A stretch of DNA of 64,000 bases from Raphanus sativus. Taxonomy: Eukaryota > Streptophyta > Magnoliopsida > Brassicales > Brassicaceae. The translations under genes were made by a program, and so were the position numbers. The notes under the pieces are model-generated. The model searched no databases. It saw only the letters and a program-made list of their open reading frames with translations, and was not told the origin of the DNA. Of this stretch, positions 10,979-23,213 are shown piece by piece. Location: assembly GCF_000801105.2 (NCBI RefSeq), contig NC_079515.1, positions 8,494,001-8,558,000 on the forward strand, read 5' to 3'. The stretch's first letter is position 1. Each line of letters opens with the position of its first letter.

Positions 10979-13900
10979 CCTCTGCGACATCATGGATGAT
11001 CTTGTAGGATTTGAGTCTCTGAAAAATTGAAGCTTGTTCCTGAGTTGTCGATCCAGAAGTTTGAATAGCTGGTCAGTTGATCTGAAGATCCGAGAATGAA
11101 GACGCGCGTTTCGTTCTCCCCAAATCCAGTACATCGTCGATTGCCATGCAAGGAGCGAGAGAAGCTTTTGGTGAAGCGGAGGGGGAAGGTTTATCATCTG
11201 ATCCAGAGTGTCTTGCCAGTTCCGATGAGGATGAAGACGGAGCATGTCTGCTACTTGTCTCCACAAATCGAAGTTGTAGTTACAGGAGAAGAAAAGATGA
11301 TCATGAGACTGCGGTTGTGCATTACAGAGCAAGCAGCGATCATCCCCTTGAATCCCCCACTGAAGAAGCCTGTCCCTTGTTGGGTTCCTGTTTTGAATTA
11401 CCAACCAAGTGTGGAAAGCGTGACGGGGAATACCTCTGGAGAACCAGACGACAGCGTGCCAAAGAACATCTTGCCTTTCCTCTGACAAGTAATCATAAAG
11501 AATACCCGTTTTGAAGGTTGTATATATTTGGCCATTAATCTCCCATTCATAGTAGTCATCAGCAGTTGTGAATTGAATGGTTGTTAGGTACACATACAGT
11601 TCCAGTTGAGCTTCTGATCGGGCTGGTGGAAGACTCCAAACACCATTCGGGCATAGCGAGGAGACAATAGCGTGTAGAGGTATACCCATTCTTGAGTTTG
11701 AGGCATTTAGATAGGTTCGAAGCTCACCATAAGGAGACCAATTGTCTGACCAGAATCTTGCCATTTCCCCATTTTGCAGCCTGAGCTTTAGTAGGGGAAA
11801 GACAACCTCTTTGAGTTTAAGCAGCTTATTTACCATCCAAGAGTAGGACTGTTTCGGTTTGGTGATCCAGTAGTTTTGCAGCGATCCATTAAGGATCACT
11901 TCTTTAAACCATTGTACCCACACATAGTCCGGTCTAAAGAAGAGAATCCATAACAGTCTGAGGGTGCAAGCTTTGTTCCAGGTATGAAGATCTTTTACTC
12001 CCAATCCTCCTTGCCTTTTTTCCAATATAACTGTCTCCCATGATAATCTCGCAGAATGATGACCTTCAAGACTGCCTTTCCATAGGAACATGCTGCAAAG
12101 GGAGTTGATTCTCTTGATACACGCTTTTGGCAAGATGAAAGCGGAGCACCAAAAGGTAGTTATGCCTGCAATTACTGTCTTGATGAGAAGTAACCTGCCT
12201 GAGAATGATAGCCTTTTATAGACCAAGAGGAGAGTCGACTTTTAACTTGATGGATGAGCGATTCACAGTTGGCAAGCGACAACTTCTTTGAGTTTAGAGG
12301 TACTCCCAAGTATCTGAATGGCAGTGAACCTAGAGACATTCCTGTGGAGACTTGAATCAGGTTAGTTTCCGCCTCTGATAATCCCGAAGCGAAAAAGCTT
12401 GTTTTCTGCATACTCACTGCTAGTCCAGACCTTAATTCAAACTCCTTTAATACTTGCAGGACATGCTGAACCGAATCCAGAGAGCCATCAATGAAGATCA
12501 GTAGGTCGTCCGCGAAAGAGAGGTGAGTAAGCTTTGTTGATGCACAGTTTGTATGATAGCTGAATCTTCTCTATCTTGCTGCTGTATTCAACATATGGGA
12601 TAGGCAATTCATAGCGATAATAAAAAGATAGGGTGATAGTGGATCTCCCTGTCTTAGTCCGCGTTTCCCTTTGAAATAACCATGCACGAGCCCACTGTAA
12701 CCAACCATGTAACTTGATGTACAGACACGCGCACGCAACTGCCTGATGAATCGGTTTGGGAGCTGAAGTCCTTCAAGGCAAGATAAGAGGAAGTCCCAAG
12801 AAAGTGTATCAAAAGCCTTGGATATATCCACTTTGATGGTAATCCTCTTCGGCCCTTTATTTTTATGATAACCATTGATAAGCTCTCCTGCTAGCATAGT
12901 GTTCTCCACCAGTAGACGACCTTTCACAAATGCTGTTTGGCTAGGCAAAACTAGAGAAGGCAAGATAGGTTTCAATCTCTTGACAAGTAGCCTAGAGATG
13001 ACCTTATAAATTGTATTGAGACAAGATATAGGTCTGAAATCACTAATCTTAGATGCTCCCGGGAATTTAGGCACTAACGTTAGTATTGTTGCGTTCACTG
13101 CAGATGGGAGGAAGTTGCTAGCAAATAAATTTCGCACTGCTGAGACAATCTCCCACCAGTTGTATCCCATGAAGCTTTAAAGAATGCTGAAGTTAACCCA
13201 TCCGGGCCTGGGGCCTTGTTTGGGTTTAGCTTAAAAAGTGTTGCCTTTATCTCCTCTGCAGTTGGGGTAAGTAGCATTTGCTGACTTAAGTGTTGCGGAA
13301 AAGAGTAATCAGTTAACTCTTGAAACCAAACAGGTTGAGTCAGTAGTCGATAGGAGTACTCCCTGAGGACAGATGCGAAGTGGTTCACCGTGTGGTCGCT
13401 CATTTCCATCGGATCAAGAATCCAAGTGCCATCAGATTTCATGAAGGCTCTTATGGCATTGTAGCTAGCTCTTGTGAGGCAGATGCGGAAGAAGTAAGTG
13501 GTGTTAAGATCCCCCTCTCTCAACCAGGTAATTCTTGATTTTTGCTTGTAGAACAGCTCCTCTATCTCCCTTAAGAAGTTCCACTTTTGATGCAGATCAC
13601 GTTCAGCCTGAAAGGTTACTTGATTTGGGTTCTGTAAAGCTTGTACCTGCGCATTTTTTAACAAACAGTTAGTCTCAGTAACCCTCTCTTGGATTTTTGA
13701 ATAATTTTCTTTATTTAAACCTTTAGGTCACTCTTGATTAGTTTCAATTTCCAGCAAAGTTGCGCAAGCGTTTGGCACACGTCTCCAGCCTGAATCCATG
13801 CATCATGTAGAAGCTGAGAGAACCCCGGGTGTTTAGTTAGGTAGTTTTGGAACTTGTAGGGTTGGGTACCAGCAGAGGGGAGAGTAAAGGCAAGGTCTAG

Positions 13901-14602
13901 GATACAGGGAGCATGGTCTGAGAACATGGGAGGATGAAAGGTGGCTATAGCATTGGGATAGCTTGTAACTAGAGAGCTGTTAACCAACAGTCTATCAAGT
14001 TTCTTTGAGATTGGAGTCACAGGCTGGCTGTTGGTCCAAGTATGAGAAGGGCCAATGAAGCGCAAATTAAACAGGCCAACCTGAGTCAAGCAATCGCGAA
14101 GCTGATACATTAGGTAGTCAAGTGAATTTACTGCAGGATCTGAGTGCTCAGAAGGATGGATGATTTGGTTAAGATCACCTCCCATGATCCAGCAGGTATC
14201 ATCAAGGATGACAGTAGATTGAAGATGAATGAGCTCAGTCCACAAGTCAATCCTTTCCGCTTCAAGGTTTGAGGCGTATACAACTGAGTAGTAGATAGGC
14301 GGTTGGTTAGGGAAATTGAGCTTACAGGTAATACACTGACGGCTTTGGGCAAGAACTTGGATATTTAGGGGGTCTTTCCAAATCCAAATGATGCGTCCCT
14401 CTGGGTCAGATAAATGATTGGACGTAAACTTCCAGTTGGGGCAAAGTGATGATAGAGTTGAGCTTAAAAGAGGTTGTTTGATATGTGTTTCGAGCAGTGC
14501 TCCAAAAAGTGGCTTATTTGTATTGAGCCAAGACAAAAAAGGTCTATGCTTAGCCGGGAGATTAATTCCACGGACATTCCAAAAAAAGAGTTTTACACTC
14601 AT
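10916..14602 (-). pseudogene. LINE ORF2: endonuclease and reverse transcriptase, disrupted
   Basis: The start ATG at 14602 overlaps the ORF1 stop as ATGA, the usual arrangement for coupled translation in plant LINEs. The first frame (14602-13715) is an APE-like endonuclease with FWNVRG, GGDLNQI and SDHAP motifs. The RT region follows in two further frames (13664-13095 and 13170-12571) with PNKAPGPDG, FRPISC, TAFVKGR, DISKAFD and GLRQGDPLSPYLF. The FADD catalytic motif lies near 12505-12517. The C-terminal frames (12417-12172 and 12226-10916) hold a zf-RVT domain. Frames change at about 13690, 13130 and 12200, and there is a stop at 12571, so no intact polyprotein can be made. The last 13 or so codons derive from the nested MITE. 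Confidence 0.9.
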
Positions 14603-15400
14603 TGAGAAGGTAAAAGAGGATCCTCTGAAGCAACTGGAGGACCACTACCTACTAAAACAGTCGAGAAAGAAGAGGGGGAAAAGGTTGGCTTAGAGCAGGA
14701 GATAGGGTCAGGTGGCTGGGCTTCTTGGGGGTTGAAAAGGGAGAGAGTTTGTGCAAAAGGGTTAGCATTTGAGGACACGGGAGGGGAAAGGGTTGGAGAC
14801 GAACGAGATCTCTTTAGAGAAGGACGAATAGGAGGCTCAGGAGTAAGGAAGGGATTGAAATTTGGTTTAGGGATAATTGCTACTTGAGCAGGGATCGAGT
14901 CAAGTGAGGGATTAGTGGGAACAGGGAGGGTGTGGTTAATCGGTGGGGTCACTGGAGGAAGAGGCAGGGAAGGCTGAGGATCAGATTGGGCTGGGGAAGT
15001 GGAGGGATTAGTATCAACCGATGCCTTTGATTAAGGGTTAACGGGTCGGTAGTGTTTGGTTTTCTTTAGTGGCTCTTTCTGTCTCAAAGGTTTCTTGACA
15101 GTGGAACTAGACTCTTCTGGGGGCGGGACATAAGAGAGACAGTTGCGCAAAATATGACCAAGCTTCTTACAATGTGAGCAGGTAGCAGGGACCCAAGGGT
15201 AATGCACTGATACCTCCACAACCTCACCACTCTGCCTCTCAAACTCAACAACAGGTGGGAGGGGTTTGTGAGATCTACCTCCACCTTAACATGCGAAAGG
15301 GTAAGGCTCACAAGATTTTTAGTAAACTCATCTGTTTCCTTTGGCTCTCCAATCAGTGACAGACGGCGGATTCAGGCCGGAGATGCGGCCAGAGATGCTC
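14599..15400 (-). pseudogene. LINE ORF1 (gag-like, zinc knuckle), disrupted
   Basis: Reading on the minus strand, about 15370-15270 encodes a segment resembling the end of a DUF4283-type gag domain. A one-base deletion near 15270 then shifts the frame. The restored frame contains a CCHC-like zinc knuckle (CSHCKKLGHILRNC) and a proline/serine-rich tail down to 14599. An in-frame TAA at 15033-15031 interrupts the tail. The tail stop overlaps the ORF2 start. The upstream DUF4283 core is not recognisable, which suggests 5' truncation or decay. Confidence 0.8.
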
Positions 15401-15487
15401 CACGCGTTTTGCATCGGGAAACGAGTCAGGGAGGTTTTGACTTTTTTTTTTACTTTTTAACTTATCGCATAAATGGTGCACTATATT

Positions 15488-16446
15488 GTCCACAAAAGTT
15501 AGATATGTGCGTAGAAATTAACTACTGGAGTTTACATATATGGTTACTAGGATTTCTTTTTAAAAAAAAAAGAAAAAAAAGTATTTCTTTTTTACATATT
15601 TTGCCTTACTATATTTATCACGAATTGGAATAGTTTCCGAGATATTTTGTATTCTTAGTTTGGAGATATCTTTTGGTGCGTGTTGGTTGATATGCACATT
15701 AATACGGTCAAGATAATCTTTCGAAGATGCCGTTTCGAATAATTAGCGTATGTGATGTAATTGATCGATCACGAACATATCCCATATATATTATTTGGGA
15801 AGACTTTAAACAGTTATAATCTTAGTTTTATAATAACTAAAAAACTACCACATCCTGTGTGGCAGTTATTTATACATTTTAATGGCTGATGTGGCAGATT
15901 TATAGAGTGTTTCGGATAACTATAGACTAAAAATAAACTTCCTAACAAAATACAATTCTGGAAATATATATACGATCGCCTAAAATAATAAATATACTTC
16001 CGTGTTAAAGTTTATCTCTGTCGCATATCAAATCATATCCCCTATATTATTTAACGTGTATATAACTATATATTAACGTCCGTTTTTGTGTTGTATCATG
16101 ATACGGACACATTCATAGAACGCACTCATATACGAACATAAAATAATAGGTGATTATTCACAGCGTGGATCTTAGGTACACATTCATATACGAACACATT
16201 CATAACAACCCACGTTTTGAGTAATATAAAACCAGTCATATCATATATAAACACATTGATAAGAATTTACCGGCAAAAATGTTAGTAGGTTTTTGTATTG
16301 TTATTGTTTGTTCTCTGTGGCATATATATTTTAATTGAACCGAATGCTAAACGATGTAATAATCCGTCCGGTTTTGAATTATAATGTTCTCTTCCCAATT
16401 ATACACACATTCAATAAATCTAAATTAATCAAGTTTTAATTATGTA
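15488..16446. other. AT-rich intergenic sequence
   Basis: No gene, RNA or clear mobile element is seen. Short repeats of the type acattcatatacgaaca occur at about 16107-16205. Confidence 0.5.
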
Positions 16447-16455
16447 TTCATTATT

Positions 16456-16924
16456 GGGGAATTTTCAAAAATACCAATTTCAAGGTACCATTATTCATCT
16501 TTACCACCACTAAAGACACATTTTCAAAAATACCTTATTTATTATAACGGTAAAGACTCTTATATCTTTGTTTTTATATGCTTTTCTAAATTGTAATCCC
16601 AAATTCTAAATCCTAAACTTCTAATTCTAAACCCTAAACCCAAAATCTTCAACTCTAAACCCTAAACCCTAAACTATATACCCTAAATTCAATATCCTAA
16701 ACCCTAAACCCTAAAATCTAAACTATAAACCCTAAATCCTCAACTCTAAACCTTAAATCCTCAACTCTAAACCCTAAACTATATACCTTAAACTCTAAAA
16801 CATCAAATCTAAACCCTAAATCCTAAACCTTCAAATCTAAACCCTTCATTAAAAGTAGTGGTAAAAGTGGTTAGTGTAAACATGAAAAGTGGTACTATGA
16901 AAATGGTATTTTTGACAATTTCTC
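16456..16924. mobile_element. MULE-type MITE with telomere-like tract, copy 1
   Basis: A 469-bp element is flanked by a perfect 9-bp duplication, ttcattatt, at 16447-16455 and 16925-16933, the size made by Mutator-family transposases. The ends are inverted repeats (ggggaattttcaaaaatacca against gagaaattgtcaaaaatacca when inverted). The middle (about 16600-16850) is a degenerate run of ctaaaccctaaa-type units related to the plant telomere repeat. It encodes no protein. A second copy lies at 20001-20448. Confidence 0.9.
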
Positions 16925-16933
16925 TTCATTATT

Positions 16934-18324
16934 AAAAGGTTCGTTTAAGGAAGTTATGGTCGTATTAAATTTATTATTATACATCGAATATATTTTCCTT
17001 GATAAGCAATTCTGTTGTATTAAATGTAAGTGAATCCTTTATATATTAATTGAAAATTATAACCAAGTGTTACCATAGAAATGAAATTCAATTTTTTTAG
17101 AAAATAGGTTGGTTCATCCCAATTTATATTATATTTTTAATTAAATTAAGGATCAAATTGATAAATAGTGTACAAAAAATATTCATGCATTTTTCTTAGA
17201 TAAAAATTACAGAATTACTTAATATGATTAACATATATGTGACAATTAATGATTATGAATAATAAATACTTGATAATATTTTTTGTATCTTAGCTACTTT
17301 TAATTGATTTTATATTATTAAAAAATATTAAACAATCACATTAACCCTATAATAAAAAAATTAGATTTGTTTCTCATATGTTATATTTTAAATTTTTTAA
17401 AATGAATATAAATTATTAGAAAATTTAAAATACCACTTTGAAAAATTTGTGATCAATGGCTTAATTTGTTTTGTTATAACAAGATATAAATGATCATAAA
17501 ATTTTATTGATATGAATTTTTATTTAATAAATAGTCAAATTAAATAATATATATAGAGAGAGACATTACAACATTGTTTTGTAGCCACGTGTCACCATGA
17601 GAATAAAATTCAGAATTTAGAAAAATAGGTTTATCCATCTTAATTTATATTATATTTTTATTAAATTAACTATCAAATTGATAAATAGTGTACAAAGGAA
17701 TATTATGCACTTTTCTTAAGTAAAATCTACAGAATTACCTAATATGTTCAACGTATATATATGACAACTAATGATTATGAATAACAAATATTTTATAACA
17801 TTTTTGTATCTTAGCTTTTTTGTTTGATTTTATATTATTAAAAGATATTAAACAATCACATTAACCATAAAAATAATTTAGATTCTTTCTTATATATTAT
17901 ATTTTAAATTTTTTAAAACGACTATAAATTATTAGAAATTTTAAAATACCACTTTAAAATTTTTGTGATCCATGGCTGAATTTGTTTTGTTATAATAAGA
18001 TACAAATGATTATAAAATCGTATTAATATAGATTTTTATTTAATAAATATTCAAATTAAATAAATTTTACATCAAATTAAATAAATAAATAAACAAGGTG
18101 ATAAAAATATTAAATTCAAATTGATCAGACTCATCATAAATTCAAAATAAATTTCAGTCTACAATTATAATTACAAATACTCGACCCAATATATAGATAA
18201 TTATATACAGAAAATATAACTGTATGTATTATAAAAACTCATATATATTTAATTTATCAATACTGTATATTTTTACTTTTATTATATAACATCACCCTAC
18301 GCAAAAGCGCAGGTCTTATCCTAG
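16934..18324 (+). mobile_element. Helitron-like element with internal duplication
   Basis: The 3' end shows a hairpin CCTACGC-aaaa-GCGCAGG (18296-18313, one mismatch), then seven bases, CTAG at 18321-18324 and T. Inside, a segment at about 17040-17500 is repeated about 520 bp later at about 17580-18080, with moderate divergence. The 5' border is uncertain and is set here at the edge of the preceding MITE duplication. It is non-coding. Confidence 0.5.
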
Positions 18325-18325
18325 T

Positions 18326-19991
18326 GGTATATTACCTTTCATGCAATTTCTGATAGCTAAAGACCAAATATTAGTAGTTTGGTAACGTAACATATATAAA
18401 AAGGAATACCAAAATCCATGTTGTTAATAAAAAAAGTTTCATCCAAATTCTTTATAAACAAATAGTATATGTACGACTGTTTAGTTGTCTTGCCTTTTTC
18501 AATTTGGTTCCTCTTCCTATTTTATTTTATTCGTACTTTGGTTTTGTTTTTCTATTGTGCAAATGTACAAAACAAATATCTAAAAGCCAAGTTGACTTTA
18601 CCCATGTGATCTAAGTTCTTAGCTGTCATCTTGTTCAATGCTCTATAGCTTGCAGCAACGTTACAACATCTATCTACTTGTCGAAATTAGTGGCTTTGAT
18701 TAGTAAACAATTAACACTATCAAAAGAGAAATAATAACATAAAAGACGTAACTGACAATGAAGTTTACTGGTTCTTTTTTTTTTTTGTAAAAAAGTTTTA
18801 CTGGTTCTTGTGAATACAAGATCTGATGAGTCAAAAAAAAAAGATCTGATGAGTCGAAGAAGGATGTGATTGAATACAAAAAAAAAAGTATCAAGTACAT
18901 TACGGAAAGCAAGCCGAAAAGTCAACATAATATGCTTCTCTTGGTCTGCTTGTTAAACTGGTCAAAACTTTATTAGTCATGTACTCAGGTCTGCATGTAC
19001 TCATGTTAAAATCGACTGATATATGTTCTTGAAGGCCGATTGTTTAAAGATTTATATTTGTCACTCAGTTATATAACCTTGAGGAAAGACTTCAACTAAG
19101 ATGGTTATATTTGAGGGACTAATGATAGATTCCACATTTTAGCTATGTTTAGAGCATTGAGTAGTTTATGCCGGTTTTGAGGCTAAGTCCATACACTTCA
19201 TGTAGCAAAACATAAGCTTAAGTCACACTGTTTTAATAGAATGCCTTTTAGCAAAAAGAAAAAAAATAAGCTCAAGTCACACTGTTTTACAGGAAAAGGG
19301 AAAATTACATCCTATATAGGAGTACATTTTTTGTTTTGTTTTTGGTTTAACACCGCCTATATACATACAATATATTATCATTACATCATTAATACGAATA
19401 TGACGAAAACGTTGTGGAAACATCATGATAAATGAAATAATGTCACCCGACGACTTGAATTTCCAATGTAGACTAATGGAGTATAGATCACAACGAAAGA
19501 GTACGACTGAAAAGTATGGAACTACGTATAGTTTACGAATAATTAGTTATCCATATATATATAAATAAGGGCTGATAGTCAACTTTTTGTTTCCATATCG
19601 TAATCAATAGCCCCACAGATACAACGTACTTTTTGAATAACATTGTTTGATTATCTTCTGACACATGAATATTATCTTACAGCAATTTGACGTACAATAT
19701 GCTTTTGATAATCAATAAATACATAGATTTCCACTAAAGTTTGTTCTGGATAATATCAAAATGTTACATTCAATTAGATCAATGCATTCATGTGAATGGA
19801 AAGGTTATCACGAGTAACAAAATGTTATTAAGGTATCAAATGCTGACCTCAGATTTTGGATATAGATTGACAACTAAGCATCACTTTAAAATCCCAAAGG
19901 ATAAAAGTAACAGTAAAGAGCTTTTCTGTAAAATTTCTCAAATGAATATCTAAACTAAATAATATTAATATTTACTAAGATTTAATAATTT
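18326..19991. other. Intergenic sequence without visible gene
   Basis: Short ORFs at 18674-18928 and 19241-19435 lie in low-complexity A/T-rich sequence and have no domain. A short repeat (aagatctgatgagtc) is duplicated at about 18819-18855. Nothing else is supported. Confidence 0.5.
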
Positions 19992-20000
19992 AATTAAGTT

Positions 20001-20448
20001 GGAGAATTTTCAAAAATACCATTTTCAAGGTACCATTATTCATCTTTACCACCACTAAAGACACATTTTCAAAAATACTTTATTTATTAAAATGGTAAAA
20101 GCTCTTATATCTTTGTTTTTATATGCTTTTCAAAATTCTAATCCCAAATTCTAAATCATAAACCTCCAATTCTAAATCCTAAACCCAAAATCTTCAACTC
20201 TAAACCCTAAACCCTAAACTATATACCCTAAATTCAATATCCTAAACCCTAAACCCTAAAGTCTAAACTATAAACCCTAAATCCTCAACTCTAAACCCTA
20301 AACTATATACTTTAAACCCTAAAACATCAAATCTTAACCTTAAATCCTAAACCTTCAAATCTAAACCCTTCGTTAAAAGTAGTGGTAAAAGTGGTTAGTG
20401 TAAACATGAAAAATGGTACTATGAAAATGGTATTTTTGGCAATTTCTC
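20001..20448. mobile_element. MULE-type MITE with telomere-like tract, copy 2
   Basis: A 448-bp element is flanked by a perfect 9-bp duplication, aattaagtt, at 19992-20000 and 20449-20457. Ends and interior match copy 1 closely, including the tract of ctaaaccctaaa-type units at about 20150-20370. The matching ends and different target duplications show two independent insertions of one family. Confidence 0.92.
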
Positions 20449-20457
20449 AATTAAGTT

Positions 20458-21420
20458 TTAACATTTTAGAATTTTGAAATATTTATAAATTGACAAACGT
20501 AATGAGATTTTTCTCATGATTATTAATAAGTTTCTTATTTAAAAATTTGTGTCTTACTTTTACTTTTATTTCTTTATTTTGTAGGTATATATATCTATTA
20601 GAGTTCAACTAATGTAGAGGCTCTAAAAATACCCATTAGGTAGAATGTAATTTTGAATGTAACTTCAAAAGGAAAAGAAAATCTGACTAAAAATCTTATC
20701 TGATTTTAATTACAAAAGAAAAAGAAGCTGGCAATAAAATCTTATCTAACAAAAAAAAATAGTAGCGGTCTTCTCCGTCTATTGACCCAGTTTTGCGGGC
20801 GTTTACTCATTTAAAGCCACAAAATCAATTAAAAATATCTGTCTTTTTGAAAAAGTGTCAAGAGAAAAGAAAAATAGATTTAATCGAGTCAAAATTGTAG
20901 TTCTACTGATACACAAATGTGAAGGTGTGTGTGTCTGTGTTTTTATCTTATAACTTTTTGTCTCATACTACTTTGCAGCGTTATTCTTCACCTAACGTTA
21001 TACTTCATCTAACACAACGTTATATTTAACAAAAATCAACAAATAAAAACTATAAAAAGACACGAGATTTATGGAAGAAGATTAGATCCAGAGGAATAGG
21101 CAAGTGGGTAAGAACGAGAATAGCTGTTCTTCTTCTTCTTCTTCATTGTCATCTCAAAGTCAGCCCGAAAGTTACTTCTCATCCTATAAATTTCAACTCT
21201 TCTTCTCCATTTTCATAATCATATCGCTTCTTGTCTCTTCTTAATTTTTTCTTCTCCGAATCCTTTTCGGACAAGATCTACCACGGGTAAACAATTGTCT
21301 GAAAGAAACAAAGACAAACACCAAGTAGAAGAACAAGATCTGCTCTGTTTGTTTCCTCTGTCTTAAACAGAAAAAAAGTCAACACTGCTCTCCACGACGT
21401 CGTTTTAGCAAATCGGAGAA
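20458..21420 (+). promoter_or_regulatory. Upstream region and 5' leader of STP4
   Basis: The segment directly upstream of the start is CT-rich (cttcttcttcttcttc at about 21128-21145), as in many plant 5' UTRs. TTGAC/GTCAA W-box-type cores occur at about 20782 and 21378. This fits the pathogen and wound response known for Arabidopsis STP4, but such short cores are common by chance. No gene is seen in this interval. Confidence 0.4.
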
Positions 21421-23213
21421 ATGGCCGGAGGGTTCGTCAGTCAAACGCCGGGAGTTCGAAACTATAACTACAAACTCACACCGAAAGTGTTCGTAACATG
21501 TTTCATCGGTGCTTTTGGTGGTCTCATCTTCGGATACGATCTCGGAATCTCAGGTTCTTTTTTTCAACTCTTGTTCTTCTTTGTCCTAATCTTGGAGATA
21601 TCCAGTGAGTAATTTTTGGGGCTTTTTTGTTTCTTGTAGGAGGGGTAACCCAAATGGAGCCATTCTTGGAAGAGTTTTTCCCTTACGTGCACAAGAAGAT
21701 GAAGAACGCACACGAGAACGAGTACTGTCGTTTTGATAGTCAGCTTCTCACTCTCTTTACTTCGTCTCTCTATTTAGCGGCTCTGGTCTCTTCCTTGTTC
21801 GCCTCAACGATAACCCGAGCCTTCGGAAGGAAATGGTCCATGTTCCTCGGTGGTCTCACCTTCTTCATCGGTTCTGCTTTCAACGGCTTTGCTCAAAACA
21901 TCGCCATGCTTCTCATCGGTCGTATCTTGCTCGGTTTCGGAGTCGGATTCGCTAATCAAGTAAGTTCTAAAAAACAGTAACCTAACTTGACGAAGAAGCA
22001 AAAACATTGGCCTTTATTAATAGATTTTGGTTTTTGGTTTCAGTCTGTTCCGGTTTATCTGTCGGAAATGGCTCCTCCGAATCTAAGAGGAGCGTTCAAC
22101 AATGGGTTTCAAGTAGCGATTATATTCGGTATCGTTGTTGCAACGATCATCAACTACTTCACCGCGCAGATCAAAGGCAACATGGGATGGAGAATCTCGC
22201 TAGGGCTAGCTTGTGTCCCTGCAATGATGATCATGATCGGAGCTCTTGTCCTTCCCGACACACCCAACTCTCTCATCGAACGTGGCTTCACCGAAGATGC
22301 CAAGAAAATGCTTCAATCTATCCGAGGAACGAGTGAAGTCGATGAAGAGTTTCAAGATCTCATCGATGCGAGTGAGGAGTCTAAGCAAGTGAAACACCCG
22401 TGGAAGAATATCATGCTTCCTCGTTACAGACCACAGTTGATCATGACATGCTTCATTCCTTTCTTCCAACAGCTTACCGGAATCAATGTCATTACATTTT
22501 ATGCGCCGGTTCTGTTTCAGACATTAGGGTTTGGTAGCAAAGCCTCGCTCTTATCGGCTATGGTAACGGGGATCATCGAGCTCTTGTGTACCTTTGTCTC
22601 TGTTTTCACAGTGGATAGGTTTGGAAGAAGAGTCTTGTTCCTCCAGGGAGGAATTCAGATGCTTATCTCTCAGGTAACACAAAAACCCTAACCCTAAACC
22701 TAGTTTCTTGATAAACACGCAATCTCTTTAACGCCATCATGTGTGTTGCAGATCGCTATTGGAGTCATGATTGGAGTCAAATTCGGAACGGTTGGGACAG
22801 GGAACATAGGGAAAACAGATGCTAATCTGATCGTGGCGCTGATCTGCATCTATGTGGCGGGTTTCGCCTGGTCATGGGGACCGTTGGGATGGCTGGTACC
22901 TAGTGAGATATCTCCACTAGAGATCCGATCAGCAGCTCAAGCTATAAACGTAGCGGTCAACATGTTCTTCACGTTCCTTGTAGCTCAGCTCTTCCTGACA
23001 ATGCTCTGTCACATGAAGTTTGGACTATTCTTCTTCTTTGCGGTGTTTGTCTTCATAATGACGATATTTATCTACTTGATGTTGCCTGAGACGAAGAATG
23101 TACCCATTGAAGAGATGAACAGAGTGTGGAAGGCACACTGGTTCTGGGGAAGGTTTATTCCTGATGAAGCTGTTGGTGTTAGTGCTGCTGAGATGCAGCA
23201 AAAGTCTGTATGA
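21421..23213 (+). CDS. STP4: Sugar transport protein 4, H+/hexose symporter
   Basis: Four exons, 21421-21553, 21640-21959, 22044-22673 and 22752-23213, join in frame to 514 aa, the length I recall for Arabidopsis STP4. It belongs to the major facilitator superfamily, imports glucose and related monosaccharides with protons across the plasma membrane, and should have 12 membrane spans. Family motifs seen include [10 protein letters not shown] in the first span, [10 protein letters not shown] in the loop between the second and third spans, [23 protein letters not shown] in the seventh span, DRFGRR and PETK near the C-terminus. The sequence through the membrane core and the C-terminal AAEMQQKSV agrees with STP4 rather than STP10. 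Arabidopsis STP4 is a sink-tissue carrier induced by wounding and pathogens. No defect is seen. Confidence 0.96.

Larger units (their letters stand above)
10490..15470 (-). mobile_element. LINE (L1-type non-LTR retrotransposon), decayed
   Basis: A block of about 5 kb is flanked by a perfect 17-bp direct repeat, aaatggtgcactatatt, at 10473-10489 and 15471-15487. On the minus strand it ends with a short A-tail just before the left repeat, as expected for target-primed reverse transcription. It encodes, 5' to 3', a gag-like zinc-knuckle protein, then an APE-type endonuclease, a reverse transcriptase and a zf-RVT domain. Several frameshifts and stops make it non-functional. A hAT-type MITE is nested near its 3' end. 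The 5' end probably lacks part of ORF1. Confidence 0.93.

Noticed and set aside
11073..11514. Plus- and minus-strand ORFs overlapping the LINE C-terminal region
   Set aside because: They are alternative frames of the recognised ORF2 region and have no domain of their own.
16600..16850. Possible true telomeric or subtelomeric DNA
   Set aside because: The ctaaaccc units are degenerate and lie wholly inside a MITE with target duplications, flanked by ordinary single-copy genes.
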